This document shows, one piece after another, positions 32,309 through 40,874 of a DNA stretch of 41,722 nucleotides (its first letter is position 1; each line of letters begins with the position of its first letter). The DNA is from Alphaproteobacteria bacterium (lineage in GTDB: Bacteria > Pseudomonadota > Alphaproteobacteria > Caulobacterales > Aquidulcibacteraceae). The stretch spans positions 1 through 41,722 of the forward strand of contig JAIXQA010000078.1 of assembly GCA_027485915.1 (NCBI GenBank), written 5' to 3'. The position numbers were made by a program, and so were the translations under genes. The notes beneath the pieces were generated by a model. The model did no database searches. It saw nothing but the letters and a program-made list of their open reading frames with translations, and was not told the origin of the DNA.

Positions 32309-33469
32309 ATGCGGAAATTTCGGGCGATCCTTCTGTTGTGTTTGACGCTGGGCGCAGCAATGCCGGTCTATGGTCAAAGCTCGGCTGAACAGGAATTAAA
32401 GCGCCTTGAAGCTGAACGACAGCGGCGCGAGGAGCGGGTTGGAGCCCTTGTCGACGACGCCAATCGGGTCGCGAGCGACGCAGAAGCCCTTCGAAAGAAA
32501 CTCGTCGCGGCAGCGGAAGATCGCGATCGGCTGGAGCGCGAAGTAGAACGTTCTGAGGTGCGTTTGATCCAAATGCGGGCGCAGGAAAAGCAATTAAACA
32601 CAAAGCTGGCCAGCAATCGTGATGCTTTGGAAGATGTCGTCATCGCATTGATCGCCATGGAGCGCGATCGGCCGCCCGCTTTGGCCGTGCGTCCGGAAAA
32701 TGCGGCTGAGGCAGCCCGTGTCGCGATCTTAATGGGCGAGATAGCGCCCCTCTTGGATGATCGCGCCAAGCAGGCTGCTGCTGATATCGCGAGGCTGCAG
32801 GGCCTGCGAGAATCGATCTTGATGCAGAACACCAGCTATCGCGATAGCAACACCCGCTTGATGATTGCCCGGCAGACGATTGGCTCCTTGATCCAAGAAA
32901 GACGCATGTTGCAGGCCCGTATTATGCGGGATGCTGACACCGAGCGCGCACGAATTTCCGAGATTGTGCGGCGTGCGAATGATCTTCGCGACTTGGTGAT
33001 CCGCTTAGGCGGCTCGGTTCCCGGCTTAAACCTGCAACAGCAACAGGATGGCTCAGACTTTGCGCGCGGGTTTGATCGCGCCATGGGCACGGTGACCTAT
33101 CCGGCCTACGGGCAAGTGGTCACCGGATTTGGGGCGGCATTAGAAAGCGGCGGTCGGTCTGAAGGTATCACCATTCGGACGCGACGGGCGGCCCAAGTTG
33201 TCGCCCCTTTTGATGGTGAAGTTGAGTTTGCAGGCCCTTTCCGCTCTTACGGGCGGGTGATGATTTTAAACGTCGGTAATGGCTATCACATTGTTTTGGC
33301 AGGCATGGCGACGATTTACGCCGAAGCGGGCCAAGAGGTTTTGGCAGGCGAGCCGATTGGCGAGATGGCGACCGATAGCCGCATTGTGCCCGATCTTTAT
33401 ATGGAAGTGCGCAAGCAGAGCACGCCGCAAAATCCCAACCTCTGGCTCAAACGACCAAACGGCACGTAA
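32309..33469 (+). CDS. EnvC-like murein hydrolase activator (degenerate M23)
   Basis: This 386-residue exported protein has a Sec signal ending MPVYGQ, then long coiled coils (about 24-115 and 150-225) and a C-terminal LytM/M23 domain (about 265-380). The zinc-site residues are lost: the first His/Asp motif reads GGRSEGITI and the usual HLHFE is DLYMEV. It should therefore not cut peptidoglycan itself. Like EnvC and its relatives, it probably binds and activates amidases at the division site. It follows rlmH by 64 bases and precedes ctpA, an order common in alphaproteobacteria, consistent with a role in wall remodelling during division. Confidence 0.9.
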   Translation: MRKFRAILLLCLTLGAAMPVYGQSSAEQELKRLEAERQRREERVGALVDDANRVASDAEALRKKLVAAAEDRDRLEREVERSEVRLIQMRAQEKQLNTKLASNRDALEDVVIALIAMERDRPPALAVRPENAAEAARVAILMGEIAPLLDDRAKQAAADIARLQGLRESILMQNTSYRDSNTRLMIARQTIGSLIQERRMLQARIMRDADTERARISEIVRRANDLRDLVIRLGGSVPGLNLQQQQDGSDFARGFDRAMGTVTYPAYGQVVTGFGAALESGGRSEGITIRTRRAAQVVAPFDGEVEFAGPFRSYGRVMILNVGNGYHIVLAGMATIYAEAGQEVLAGEPIGEMATDSRIVPDLYMEVRKQSTPQNPNLWLKRPNGT

Positions 33470-33614
33470 TCTGGCAGTGCTGATTTCATCTGACTGTAGA
33501 TTAAATCACCGCAATCAACTGCGGTAGGTGGTGCTTAACCACTTTGATTAGACTATATAGATTGTACAAGTTTGTTGATGATCTCATGGCCTTAGCCACT
33601 CGGAGTAGCCGCTT
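33470..33614. promoter_or_regulatory. AT-rich leader region of ctpA
   Basis: The 145 bases hold a small hairpin CCGCA/TGCGG (33509-33524), a second stem GTGGT/ACCAC just after it, and an AT-rich stretch ACTATATAGATTGTACAAG (33552-33570) resembling a promoter -10 region. I cannot place -35 and -10 boxes with confidence. GGAG at 33602-33605 is the ctpA ribosome site. Confidence 0.35.
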
Positions 33615-35045
33615 ATGACAGATTCCCAAAAGACACCGCGCTGGTGGATTGCGCCAGTCTTAGCCGGAACATTGGGACTGGGGGCCGCCTTAGGCGCGAC
33701 GGCAGTTGCTTGGTCGGCTGGCGGCAGCTCCGATTTGGCTTCACCGGCAGCAAAAGGCGAAGATACGCTGCGCCAGCTTGAGATTTTTGCCGATGTCATG
33801 GCGCGGGTCAAAACCGAATATGTGGTGCCGACCAAGGATGATAAACTGGTCGCCGCCGCCATTAATGGCATGCTCCAATCTCTCGACCCGCACTCAAGCT
33901 TGCTCGACCCGGACGAGTTTAACAACATGCAGGCGGCGACCAAGGGCGAATATAGTGGCCTTGGCATTGAAGTGACCAGCGAAGACGGTGCGGTGAAAGT
34001 GATTTCGCCCATGGATGACAGTCCCGCCGTTCGCGCCGGCATTAAAGCTGGCGACAAGCTGATTGCGGTTGATGGGGTCTCGATACTTGGGCTGCCCTTG
34101 GATGAAGCTGTGAAAAAGATGCGCGGACCCGTTGGCACCACTATTGATGTAACGGTTGCCCGCGAAGGCCAAGAGCCTTTCGTGGCGAAAGTAAAGCGCG
34201 AAACCATCGTCACCAAGCCGGTAACAAGTAAGATTGAAGGCGACTATGCCTATATTCGTATTTCCACTTTTGTGAATGAACGCACCTCTGAAGCGCTTGA
34301 AAAGGCGGTTGCCGATATTCAGCGTCAAATGGGCGGTCGCTTGAAAGGCATTGTCCTTGATCTGCGCAACAATGGCGGTGGTCTTCTCGATCAAGCGATT
34401 AAAGTCACCGATATGTTCATGGATCGTGGCGAAGTTGTTTCCACGCGTGGCCGCCGCCCCGATGACATTCAACGTTATTATGGCACCAAAGGCCAAAGTC
34501 TCGAAGGCGTGCCGATGGTGATTTTGATCAATGAAGGCACAGCTTCGGCTTCCGAGATTGTTGCCGGTGCCTTGCAAGACCGAGGGCGCGCAACGATTGT
34601 CGGCATGTCCTCCTTCGGTAAAGGCTCCGTCCAGACAGTATTCGCCATGCGTGGCGGCCAGGATGGTGCCTTGCGCTTGACGACATCGAAATATTACACG
34701 CCCGCGGGTCGTTCCATCCAAGGTGCAGGGATTGAACCCGACATTGAGATCAGCGCAGTACGCATTACCGAAGAACAATTGAAAGAGCGCAAAGCCCTCT
34801 TCCAAGGTGAGGAAGATCTTCCCCACGCGCTCGACAATGAAAGCGGTGTGAAGCGTAAGGCACCGCATATGCCGGCAGAGATGCCGCCTGTCGGCTGGCC
34901 TGAGAAAGAAGATTATCAGCTGAAGCGTGCTTATGAGCTTCTCGCGAAAGGTCTGCCTAAGCGTACGCCGGCCATCACCACGCGCCGCGCTGAAACCAAG
35001 CCGACCGACGGCCCTGTTTCCGGGGCTCCTGTCACGCCAAATTAA
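33615..35045 (+). CDS. ctpA: S41 family C-terminal processing peptidase
   Basis: This 476-residue periplasmic serine protease is anchored by an N-terminal membrane helix (about 12-34). It has a PDZ domain (about 105-185, with GLGIEV and AGIKAGDKLIAVDG) and the S41 core: LDLRNNGGG, the nucleophile Ser313 in GTASASEIVAGAL and the catalytic Lys336 in SFGKGSVQ. The C-terminal tail is Pro/Thr-rich. CtpA-type proteases trim or degrade envelope proteins, including murein hydrolases and division factors. The position after the EnvC-like activator suggests control of wall hydrolases. It also has a spaced promoter region of its own. Confidence 0.95.
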   Translation: MTDSQKTPRWWIAPVLAGTLGLGAALGATAVAWSAGGSSDLASPAAKGEDTLRQLEIFADVMARVKTEYVVPTKDDKLVAAAINGMLQSLDPHSSLLDPDEFNNMQAATKGEYSGLGIEVTSEDGAVKVISPMDDSPAVRAGIKAGDKLIAVDGVSILGLPLDEAVKKMRGPVGTTIDVTVAREGQEPFVAKVKRETIVTKPVTSKIEGDYAYIRISTFVNERTSEALEKAVADIQRQMGGRLKGIVLDLRNNGGGLLDQAIKVTDMFMDRGEVVSTRGRRPDDIQRYYGTKGQSLEGVPMVILINEGTASASEIVAGALQDRGRATIVGMSSFGKGSVQTVFAMRGGQDGALRLTTSKYYTPAGRSIQGAGIEPDIEISAVRITEEQLKERKALFQGEEDLPHALDNESGVKRKAPHMPAEMPPVGWPEKEDYQLKRAYELLAKGLPKRTPAITTRRAETKPTDGPVSGAPVTPN

Positions 35046-35059
35046 GGGCAGCTGGCATT

Positions 35060-35770
35060 ATGGTGGCACGGATTGCCCAGCTTAGCTTGCCATCTGGGCG
35101 CTGTGTCGAAACCTGTTTTACTGGCCGTCGCGGTGCCAAGCGCTTAACCATGCGGGTCGACCCGATAAAGCGTCGCTTGGTGGTCAGCGGGCCGTTGCGC
35201 GTTTCGCAGAAGCAGGCCTTGGGCTTTGTTCAGGAAAATGCGGCCTGGATCGAGGCGCGCTTAGATGCTTTACCCATGCCTGCACCTTTTGTTGAGGGAG
35301 CTGATATTCTCTTTCGCGGCCGGCCAACCCGGCTCGTGCGGGTCTCAGGCCGCGCCGCACCGATTTATCACGATGGTGTTGAGCCAAGCTTGGTGATTGC
35401 TGCTACGCCCGCCCGCTTCAGTGCGCGTGTCGCCGCTGCCCTAAAGGCTTTCGCGCAATCAGATGCCGTTCATTACGCCGAGGGCTTTGCGCCGCATTTG
35501 GGCAAACTTCCGACCTCTATTGTGCTGCGCGATACACGCTCGCGTTGGGGGTCGTGCACGTCGCGCGGCGATATTATGCTGTCATGGCGCTTGATTGGCG
35601 CACCACCGAAAGTGTTCGAATATGTGGTGGCCCATGAGATGGCGCATTTGTTGGAGCTCAACCATTCGCCAGCCTTCTGGCGCCACGTGGCGCGCTTAAT
35701 GCCGGATTGGAAGCCAGCACGTGCTTGGCTAAAAAGCCAAGGCGGCCAACTTCAAGCCTTAGGTGGCTGA
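35060..35770 (+). CDS. YgjP-like (DUF45) zinc metallopeptidase
   Basis: This 236-residue protein of the YgjP/WLM-type metallopeptidase group has the zinc motif HEMAHLLELNH (His192, Glu193, His196, with His202 next) and the diagnostic SRWGSCTSRGDIMLSWRLIGAP before it. The N-terminal half (RGAKRLTMRVDPIKRRLVVSGP, FVQENAAWIEARL) matches family expectation. No signal peptide is visible, so it is cytoplasmic. Substrates are unknown for the family. The gene follows ctpA by 14 bases and ends at a likely terminator. Confidence 0.93.
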   Translation: MVARIAQLSLPSGRCVETCFTGRRGAKRLTMRVDPIKRRLVVSGPLRVSQKQALGFVQENAAWIEARLDALPMPAPFVEGADILFRGRPTRLVRVSGRAAPIYHDGVEPSLVIAATPARFSARVAAALKAFAQSDAVHYAEGFAPHLGKLPTSIVLRDTRSRWGSCTSRGDIMLSWRLIGAPPKVFEYVVAHEMAHLLELNHSPAFWRHVARLMPDWKPARAWLKSQGGQLQALGG

Positions 35771-35813
35771 GCGCGATTTGGTCCAGCTGGATCAAAGTTG
35801 CGCTCAAATTTTC
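35769..35813 (+). terminator. Terminator-like hairpin after YgjP-like gene
   Basis: A 37-base hairpin (35769-35805) begins within the stop codon. It pairs GAGCGC with GCGCTC at its base, continues with several A-T and wobble pairs, and closes on TCCAG/CTGGA. AAATTTTC follows. It would end the plus-strand rsfS-to-ygjP transcript and could also slow readthrough of the convergent permease gene that stops at 35831. Confidence 0.55.
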
Positions 35814-35830
35814 AGACACGAAGCAATAGC

Positions 35831-38365
35831 TCAGCCAAACTCAGCCGCGGCCGACAGCACTCGATAGGGCGGACGACCCAGAGCCGCAAAGCCAATGGCG
35901 ACACCAGCCAGTGCAAAGACCGTCACCGCACCGCCGACAATGGAAGCAACCAGTCCGATGTTCAGCAACCAATCGGCCTCCAACACTTGCATGACGATCA
36001 CATAGGCCGCGCCAAGGCCAAGGCCTGCGCCGATGAGAGCAGCAATTAGGCCTGCACACCCCTGTTCAATCGCCATCGCGCCAACAATCCGGGCGCGGCT
36101 AGCCCCTAAGCTCTTGAGGATCGCAGCTTCATAGAGCCGTCGACGGCTGCCGGCTGCTAATGCACCTGCAACTGCCGCGCCCCCTGCCGCCAAAGCGACA
36201 GCGGCAATGGCCTGGATGGCAATGGCGAGGCTTTCAAACAAGTCGCCAGCCGCCGCCAAGGCATCGCGCACCCGCACAATACCAACAGCTGGAAAATCCT
36301 TCGCCATGGCTTTGGTCATTTCTGCCTCTTCATCGGGCGTAAGGCGGGCAATCGCGAAATGGCGGAATTGTGCGCCTTCAAAGGCACCTGGGGCAAAGAC
36401 AACGGCGAAGTTGGCACCAAACCCACCCCAATCGACTTTGCGGAGGTTCTCAACTTTTGCCTCAATCTCTCGACCTGAAACCAAAATGCCAATCGTATCG
36501 CCAACTTTGGCACCAATGCCTTCGGCGGCTTCGGCTTCAAGGCTGACTTTTGCTTCAAACGGGTCGTTATAGTCTTCCGGCCACCACGTGCCTTCCGTTA
36601 GTTTCGCGCCTTCGGGCTGTTTGGCCTGCCAAGTAGAACCGATTTCTTGTTCGACAAACCAGCGCTCGGACGGTTTGACCTTCTCAACATCGATTTCTTC
36701 GCCATTGAGCGAGATGACCCGGATCGTCATGACGGGCGTGCGGGCATAATCATCCGGCTTCAGGCGCGGAACGGTCGCTTTGACCAGTGCATCGAACTCT
36801 AAGGCCTTCAAGTCGGGGATTTCGGTATAGGCCACACTTGGGGCTTTAGCGGGGGCGGTATCGCGTACTTGAGCTACAAGGTTTGACTGGATTTGGCCGA
36901 GCGCGACCAATAGCGCGAGGCCCAAACCCAAAGCAGGGGCTGCTGCTGGTGCGAGCGAACCTGGGCCGCCGAGGGCTGCAAGCCCCAGCCCCCAAGCCCC
37001 ACCGGGCCGAGGCGCACGATGGGCTATGACTTGGGCGGCTTTACCCAAACCGTAAAAGGCAAGCCAACCAAGACCTGCGCCAATCGCCAGTAGGATCGCC
37101 ATGACGGGATCGGGGCTCGTCATGGCAAAGAGGCCAGCCAGGGCGACCAGGCCCAGCATGGCTGCGATACGCTCTGCCAAAGGCGTTGGGCTGTCGCCAC
37201 CGCCGCCGCGCAATAAATGGGAAGGCGGCGTCGCGCGGGCTGCCCCCAAGGGTGGGGCAGCAAAAGCAAAGGCACACAAAAGCCCAATCCCGGCGGCAGA
37301 GGCGAGCGGTTTTGGAAACAGGGTCAGCTCGATCGGGATGGGCAGGGCATTGCCGTAAGCCCAAGACGTCAAGAAGGGGGCGGCCCCGCCAATCACGACA
37401 CCCAAAAGGGCACCCAGAAGGGCTAAACACAAAATTTGTAAGCCATAGGCCAGACGCACATCGCCGCCCGAAGCACCCATGGCTTTGAGAATGGCAATCG
37501 AGCCACGCCGGGTTTGCAAATGCCCGCGTACCGCACCAGCGACGCCTAGGCCCCCGGCTAGAAGCGCGGCAAAGCCAACGCATGATAAAAAGAGTTCAAC
37601 ACGGTCCAGTGCACGATCAAAACCTTCTGCAGAGCGGGATTTATCGCGCAACGATACCTTGTCATTTGGAAAGGCCTTGTCGAAGGCGGCTTTAGTAGCA
37701 GGTGCCGTGGCTGGATCTTTTAGCTTCACCCGTAGGGCGGAAGAAAAGAGCGCGCCGGGTTGGGCGAGATTGAGCGGTTTGAGGGCCGACGTCGACACCA
37801 TCAAGCGCGGCGAAAAAGCAAACCCACGGCCAAGAGCGTCCGGCTCTTTCAACAGGACGGCGCGGATTTGAACCTTGCCATAAGGCAAGTCGATTTCATC
37901 GCCCACCTTTAGCTTGAAGGCATCGAGCAAGGCCTGTTCAGCAACTGCGCCCCACACACCATTCTTCTCAACCAACAGCCCCTGTAAAGGCAGTTGTGGC
38001 GCAAGGGTGACATTGCCTTCCAGCGGATGGACTTGATCGACTGCGCGCAATTGGATCAAGCGACGCACTTCACCCGAATTGCCCATTGTATTGCTATCAA
38101 TAGCGAGCGATGTGGTGCCGCGCGCGTTGAAGAAGGCCAATTGTTCGGGGCTTGGGGTGCGCTGACGTAGGTTCAACACAAAGTCACCGCCTAAGATGCG
38201 GCGTTGTTCGGCATCGAGACCAGATCGAAAGGCTTGCGCCATGCTACCTGCGGCAGCAATGGCAGCAACGCCAATAGCGAGACAGACGAGAAACAGGCGG
38301 AAGCCCTTAATGCCGCTGCGTAGCTCTGCCACCGCAATGTTGAACGCATAGGACCAGCGAGTCAC
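35831..38365 (-). CDS. FtsX-family ABC transporter permease (YbbP-like)
   Basis: This 844-residue membrane protein has a first helix near residue 25-45 after SYAFNIAVAELRSGIKGFRLFL. A periplasmic domain and clusters of four helices follow in the middle (about 260-490), then a second large periplasmic part (about 500-710, with EIPDLKALEF and VRVISLNGEEIDVEKV), and a final three-helix FtsX block (AAILKSLGASRARIVGAMAIEQ). This two-block plan matches E. coli YbbP. It starts with GTG overlapping the ATPase stop (GTGA). With that ATPase and the divergent tesA it keeps the E. coli gene order. The likely role is lipid- or lipoprotein-related export; the substrate is unproven. Confidence 0.92.
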   Translation of the reverse strand: MTRWSYAFNIAVAELRSGIKGFRLFLVCLAIGVAAIAAAGSMAQAFRSGLDAEQRRILGGDFVLNLRQRTPSPEQLAFFNARGTTSLAIDSNTMGNSGEVRRLIQLRAVDQVHPLEGNVTLAPQLPLQGLLVEKNGVWGAVAEQALLDAFKLKVGDEIDLPYGKVQIRAVLLKEPDALGRGFAFSPRLMVSTSALKPLNLAQPGALFSSALRVKLKDPATAPATKAAFDKAFPNDKVSLRDKSRSAEGFDRALDRVELFLSCVGFAALLAGGLGVAGAVRGHLQTRRGSIAILKAMGASGGDVRLAYGLQILCLALLGALLGVVIGGAAPFLTSWAYGNALPIPIELTLFPKPLASAAGIGLLCAFAFAAPPLGAARATPPSHLLRGGGGDSPTPLAERIAAMLGLVALAGLFAMTSPDPVMAILLAIGAGLGWLAFYGLGKAAQVIAHRAPRPGGAWGLGLAALGGPGSLAPAAAPALGLGLALLVALGQIQSNLVAQVRDTAPAKAPSVAYTEIPDLKALEFDALVKATVPRLKPDDYARTPVMTIRVISLNGEEIDVEKVKPSERWFVEQEIGSTWQAKQPEGAKLTEGTWWPEDYNDPFEAKVSLEAEAAEGIGAKVGDTIGILVSGREIEAKVENLRKVDWGGFGANFAVVFAPGAFEGAQFRHFAIARLTPDEEAEMTKAMAKDFPAVGIVRVRDALAAAGDLFESLAIAIQAIAAVALAAGGAAVAGALAAGSRRRLYEAAILKSLGASRARIVGAMAIEQGCAGLIAALIGAGLGLGAAYVIVMQVLEADWLLNIGLVASIVGGAVTVFALAGVAIGFAALGRPPYRVLSAAAEFG

Positions 38366-39048
38366 GAAGCGACCTTCCCATCTTCCAAGCGCACAATCCG
38401 GTCGCAGGCCGCAGCTAGGCTCGCTTCATGGGTGACCAATACCAAAGCCGCGCCTTGGCTGCGGGCGGCATCAAACAACAAATCGCGCACCGATTGGCCC
38501 GCCGCTTGGTCAAGATTGCCCGTTGGTTCATCAGCGAAGATGAGTTTGGGTTGGATCACAGTAGCACGCGCCACGGCAACCCGCTGTTGCTCCCCACCGG
38601 ATAGCTGGCTGGGGTAATGCTTGAGCCTGTGGCTGAGGCCTACTTTTTCAAGCGCGGTGGCAGCCGCTTCGCGGGCCACTTTGCCGGTTGAAATATCGGC
38701 AGTCTCTAAAGCGGTTGCGACATTTTCCAGCGCCGTCATATTGGGCAGGAGGTGGAAGGCTTGAAATACAATGCCAATCCGTCCCCGTCGCACAGCGGCT
38801 AATTGGTCTTCGCTCAGACCCACAAGCTCGGTACCCAATAGCTTGACCGACCCACCACTTGCCGGTTCGAGCCCGGTCGAGACCGCCAACAGGCTGGACT
38901 TGCCAGAGCCTGACCTGCCGGTGATAGCGACAATTTCGCCGGCCCGAATCTCGCCGTCAATCCCTTTGAGAATGTGGACGGGGCCATCGGCCCCCGGCAG
39001 GGATAGAGTTACGTTTTCAAGCGAGAGGACAATTTCATTCTGGGTCAT
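38362..39048 (-). CDS. ABC transporter ATP-binding protein (YbbA/LolD-like)
   Basis: This 228-residue ATPase of the MacB/LolD group has Walker A GRSGSGKS (44-51), Q-loop GIVFQAFHLLP, signature LSGGEQQR (149-156), Walker B LIFADEPTGNLD and H-loop VTHE. It powers the FtsX-family permease encoded directly downstream, with overlapping GTGA. I place the start at 39048 (MTQNEIV) because further in-frame codons upstream run into the tesA promoter region and do not resemble the family. It is divergent from tesA with 60 bases between start codons. Confidence 0.95.
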   Translation of the reverse strand: MTQNEIVLSLENVTLSLPGADGPVHILKGIDGEIRAGEIVAITGRSGSGKSSLLAVSTGLEPASGGSVKLLGTELVGLSEDQLAAVRRGRIGIVFQAFHLLPNMTALENVATALETADISTGKVAREAAATALEKVGLSHRLKHYPSQLSGGEQQRVAVARATVIQPKLIFADEPTGNLDQAAGQSVRDLLFDAARSQGAALVLVTHEASLAAACDRIVRLEDGKVAS

Positions 39049-39108
39049 AGACTGCACATAATCTAGAAAGGGGCTGTCGCAATGGGTGCGAAGGCTTAAA
39101 TAAGCGTC

Positions 39109-39789
39109 ATGTTGCACTTGCCACCATTTTTCACCACCCGTCGAGCTTTTGTGACCTTGAGCGCTGCACTGGTGCTGACGGGCAAGGAGGCCGCCGCCCA
39201 AGCGGGCAAAGCGGCACGGCCCAAGCCTTTCACGATCGTCGCCTTTGGCGATTCCTTGACGGCAGGGTTGGGCGTCAAGCGCAGTGAAGCCTTTCCTGCC
39301 CGCTTAGAGACGCGGTTGAAAGCGGCTGGCTATGATCTGCGTATCGCCAATGCGGGCCTATCGGGCGACACAACTGCTGGGGCTTTGGCGCGCTTTGATT
39401 TTGCCGTCCCGCGCGGGACGAACGCGGTGCTTTTGGCCATTGGGGCCAATGACATGCTGCAAGGGCGCAGCCCAGAAGACGCCAAGAAGAATATTGATGC
39501 CATGATTACGCGGGCAAAAGCGCGGGGCCTTAAAGTCGCTTTGCTCGGCATGCGGGCCCCCAGCAACTGGGGCGCAGATTATCGTGCACGCTTTGATGGG
39601 ATCTATCCCAGCCTTGCCCGCAAGCATGGCATTCCGCTCGACCCGTTTGTATTGGAAGGTGTGGCCCTCAACCCCGCGCTCAATCAAGCTGACGGCATCC
39701 ATCCCAACCCGGTTGGTGCCGACCGGATTGCCGCTCGCCTTGTGCCCTTTGTGGCAAAATCATTTGGTCTTAAGCCCAAGCGCCCCTAA
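39109..39789 (+). CDS. tesA: Arylesterase / acyl-CoA thioesterase I (SGNH hydrolase, TesA-like)
   Basis: This 226-residue exported hydrolase has an N-terminal signal with a twin Arg (TTRRAFVTLSAALVLTG), possibly a Tat signal. The SGNH blocks are clear: block I FGDSLTAGLG with the nucleophile Ser, block II NAGLSGDTT, block III GANDML, and block V DGIHPN with Asp and His. TesA-type enzymes hydrolyse acyl thioesters, aryl esters and lysophospholipids in the periplasm. It is divergent from the ABC exporter genes, as in E. coli tesA/ybbA/ybbP, so a joint role in envelope lipid handling is plausible. Confidence 0.93.
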   Translation: MLHLPPFFTTRRAFVTLSAALVLTGKEAAAQAGKAARPKPFTIVAFGDSLTAGLGVKRSEAFPARLETRLKAAGYDLRIANAGLSGDTTAGALARFDFAVPRGTNAVLLAIGANDMLQGRSPEDAKKNIDAMITRAKARGLKVALLGMRAPSNWGADYRARFDGIYPSLARKHGIPLDPFVLEGVALNPALNQADGIHPNPVGADRIAARLVPFVAKSFGLKPKRP

Positions 39790-39819
39790 ACCCTGCTCGC
39801 CGCTATAAGGAATTCACCC

Positions 39820-40860
39820 ATGATCATGAAACCACTTGGCCGTACTGGCCTGTCCGTCCCGCTGATTTGCCTCGGCACCATGACTTATGGCGAGCAGAAT
39901 ACCGAAGCCGAAGGCCATGCCCAAATGGATTATGCCTTTGAGCGCGGGATCAATTTCTTTGACACGGCAGAGCTTTACGCCATCCCCCCGCGCCCTGAAA
40001 CCAGTGGCGCGACAGAGCGGATCATTGGCACTTGGATGAAAGCGCGCGGCAATCGCGACAAGATTTTCCTTGCTTCCAAAGTGGCTGGCCGTTCACCCAT
40101 GAATTGGTTCCGCGACTCGGGCGAAGGCTCCCGCGTTAACAAGGCCAATATTGATGAGGCGATCGAGAAGAGCCTGAAGCGTCTGCAGACAGACTATATC
40201 GACCTTTATCAAATCCATTGGCCCGACCGCCGCGTGAATATGTTCGGCGGCTGGAGCTATCGCGATTACAAGGATGATTATACCGCGTTCGAAGACATAT
40301 TGGCAGCCTTGGCCCCTTGGGTCGAAAAGGGCGTGATCCGTCATATTGGTGTTTCGAACGAAACCGCTTGGGGCGTGATGCGCTTTGTGGAAGAGGCAGA
40401 GCGCCATGGTCTGCCGCGCATTGCGACCATCCAGAACGCCTATAATCTCGTCAATCGCACGTTTGAAACGGGCCTTGCCGAAGTTTCCATGCGCGAAAAT
40501 GTTGGCCTTCTGGCCTATTCGCCTTTGGCGCAGGGCTATTTGACGGGCAAATATCTGGGTGGCGCGCGTCCACCTGGCGCGCGGACGACTTTGTTCGAGC
40601 GCGGTCAGCGCTATCAGGGGCCGGGGGCAGAGCCTGCGATCAAATCCTATATGGAATTGGCCGCCGCCCATGGCCTGACTCCGGTGCAATTGGCGTTGAA
40701 ATTCTGCGCGACGCGGGAATTCATGACCTCCGTCATCATTGGTGCAACGACGATGGACCAATTGAGCCATGCAATTGAGGCCTTTGATAAGCTTTGGACG
40801 CCGGAACTCGAAACCGCTGTCGAAACCTTGCATTCAACCATCCCCAATCCCTGCCCCTAA
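39820..40860 (+). CDS. Aldo/keto reductase (Tas-like)
   Basis: This 346-residue NADP(H)-dependent aldo/keto reductase has the barrel tetrad Asp48 and Tyr53 (FFDTAELY), Lys87 (LASKVAG) and His133 (YQIHWPDR). IATIQNAYNLVNR, LLAYSPLAQGYLTGKY and a late IIGATTMDQL complete the cofactor site. The insertion after the Tyr (AIPPRPETSGATERIIG) is typical of the Tas-type group. The substrate is unknown. The start at 39820 has AAGG nine bases upstream; a second ATG at 39826 is possible. It is followed by thpR on the same strand after 14 bases. Confidence 0.94.
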   Translation: MIMKPLGRTGLSVPLICLGTMTYGEQNTEAEGHAQMDYAFERGINFFDTAELYAIPPRPETSGATERIIGTWMKARGNRDKIFLASKVAGRSPMNWFRDSGEGSRVNKANIDEAIEKSLKRLQTDYIDLYQIHWPDRRVNMFGGWSYRDYKDDYTAFEDILAALAPWVEKGVIRHIGVSNETAWGVMRFVEEAERHGLPRIATIQNAYNLVNRTFETGLAEVSMRENVGLLAYSPLAQGYLTGKYLGGARPPGARTTLFERGQRYQGPGAEPAIKSYMELAAAHGLTPVQLALKFCATREFMTSVIIGATTMDQLSHAIEAFDKLWTPELETAVETLHSTIPNPCP

Positions 40861-40874
40861 GATCAGTTAAACCC

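Noticed and set aside
33894-34868. Minus-strand open frame (324 codons) opposite ctpA
   Set aside because: ctpA has intact PDZ and catalytic motifs; the antisense translation is low-similarity shadow sequence.
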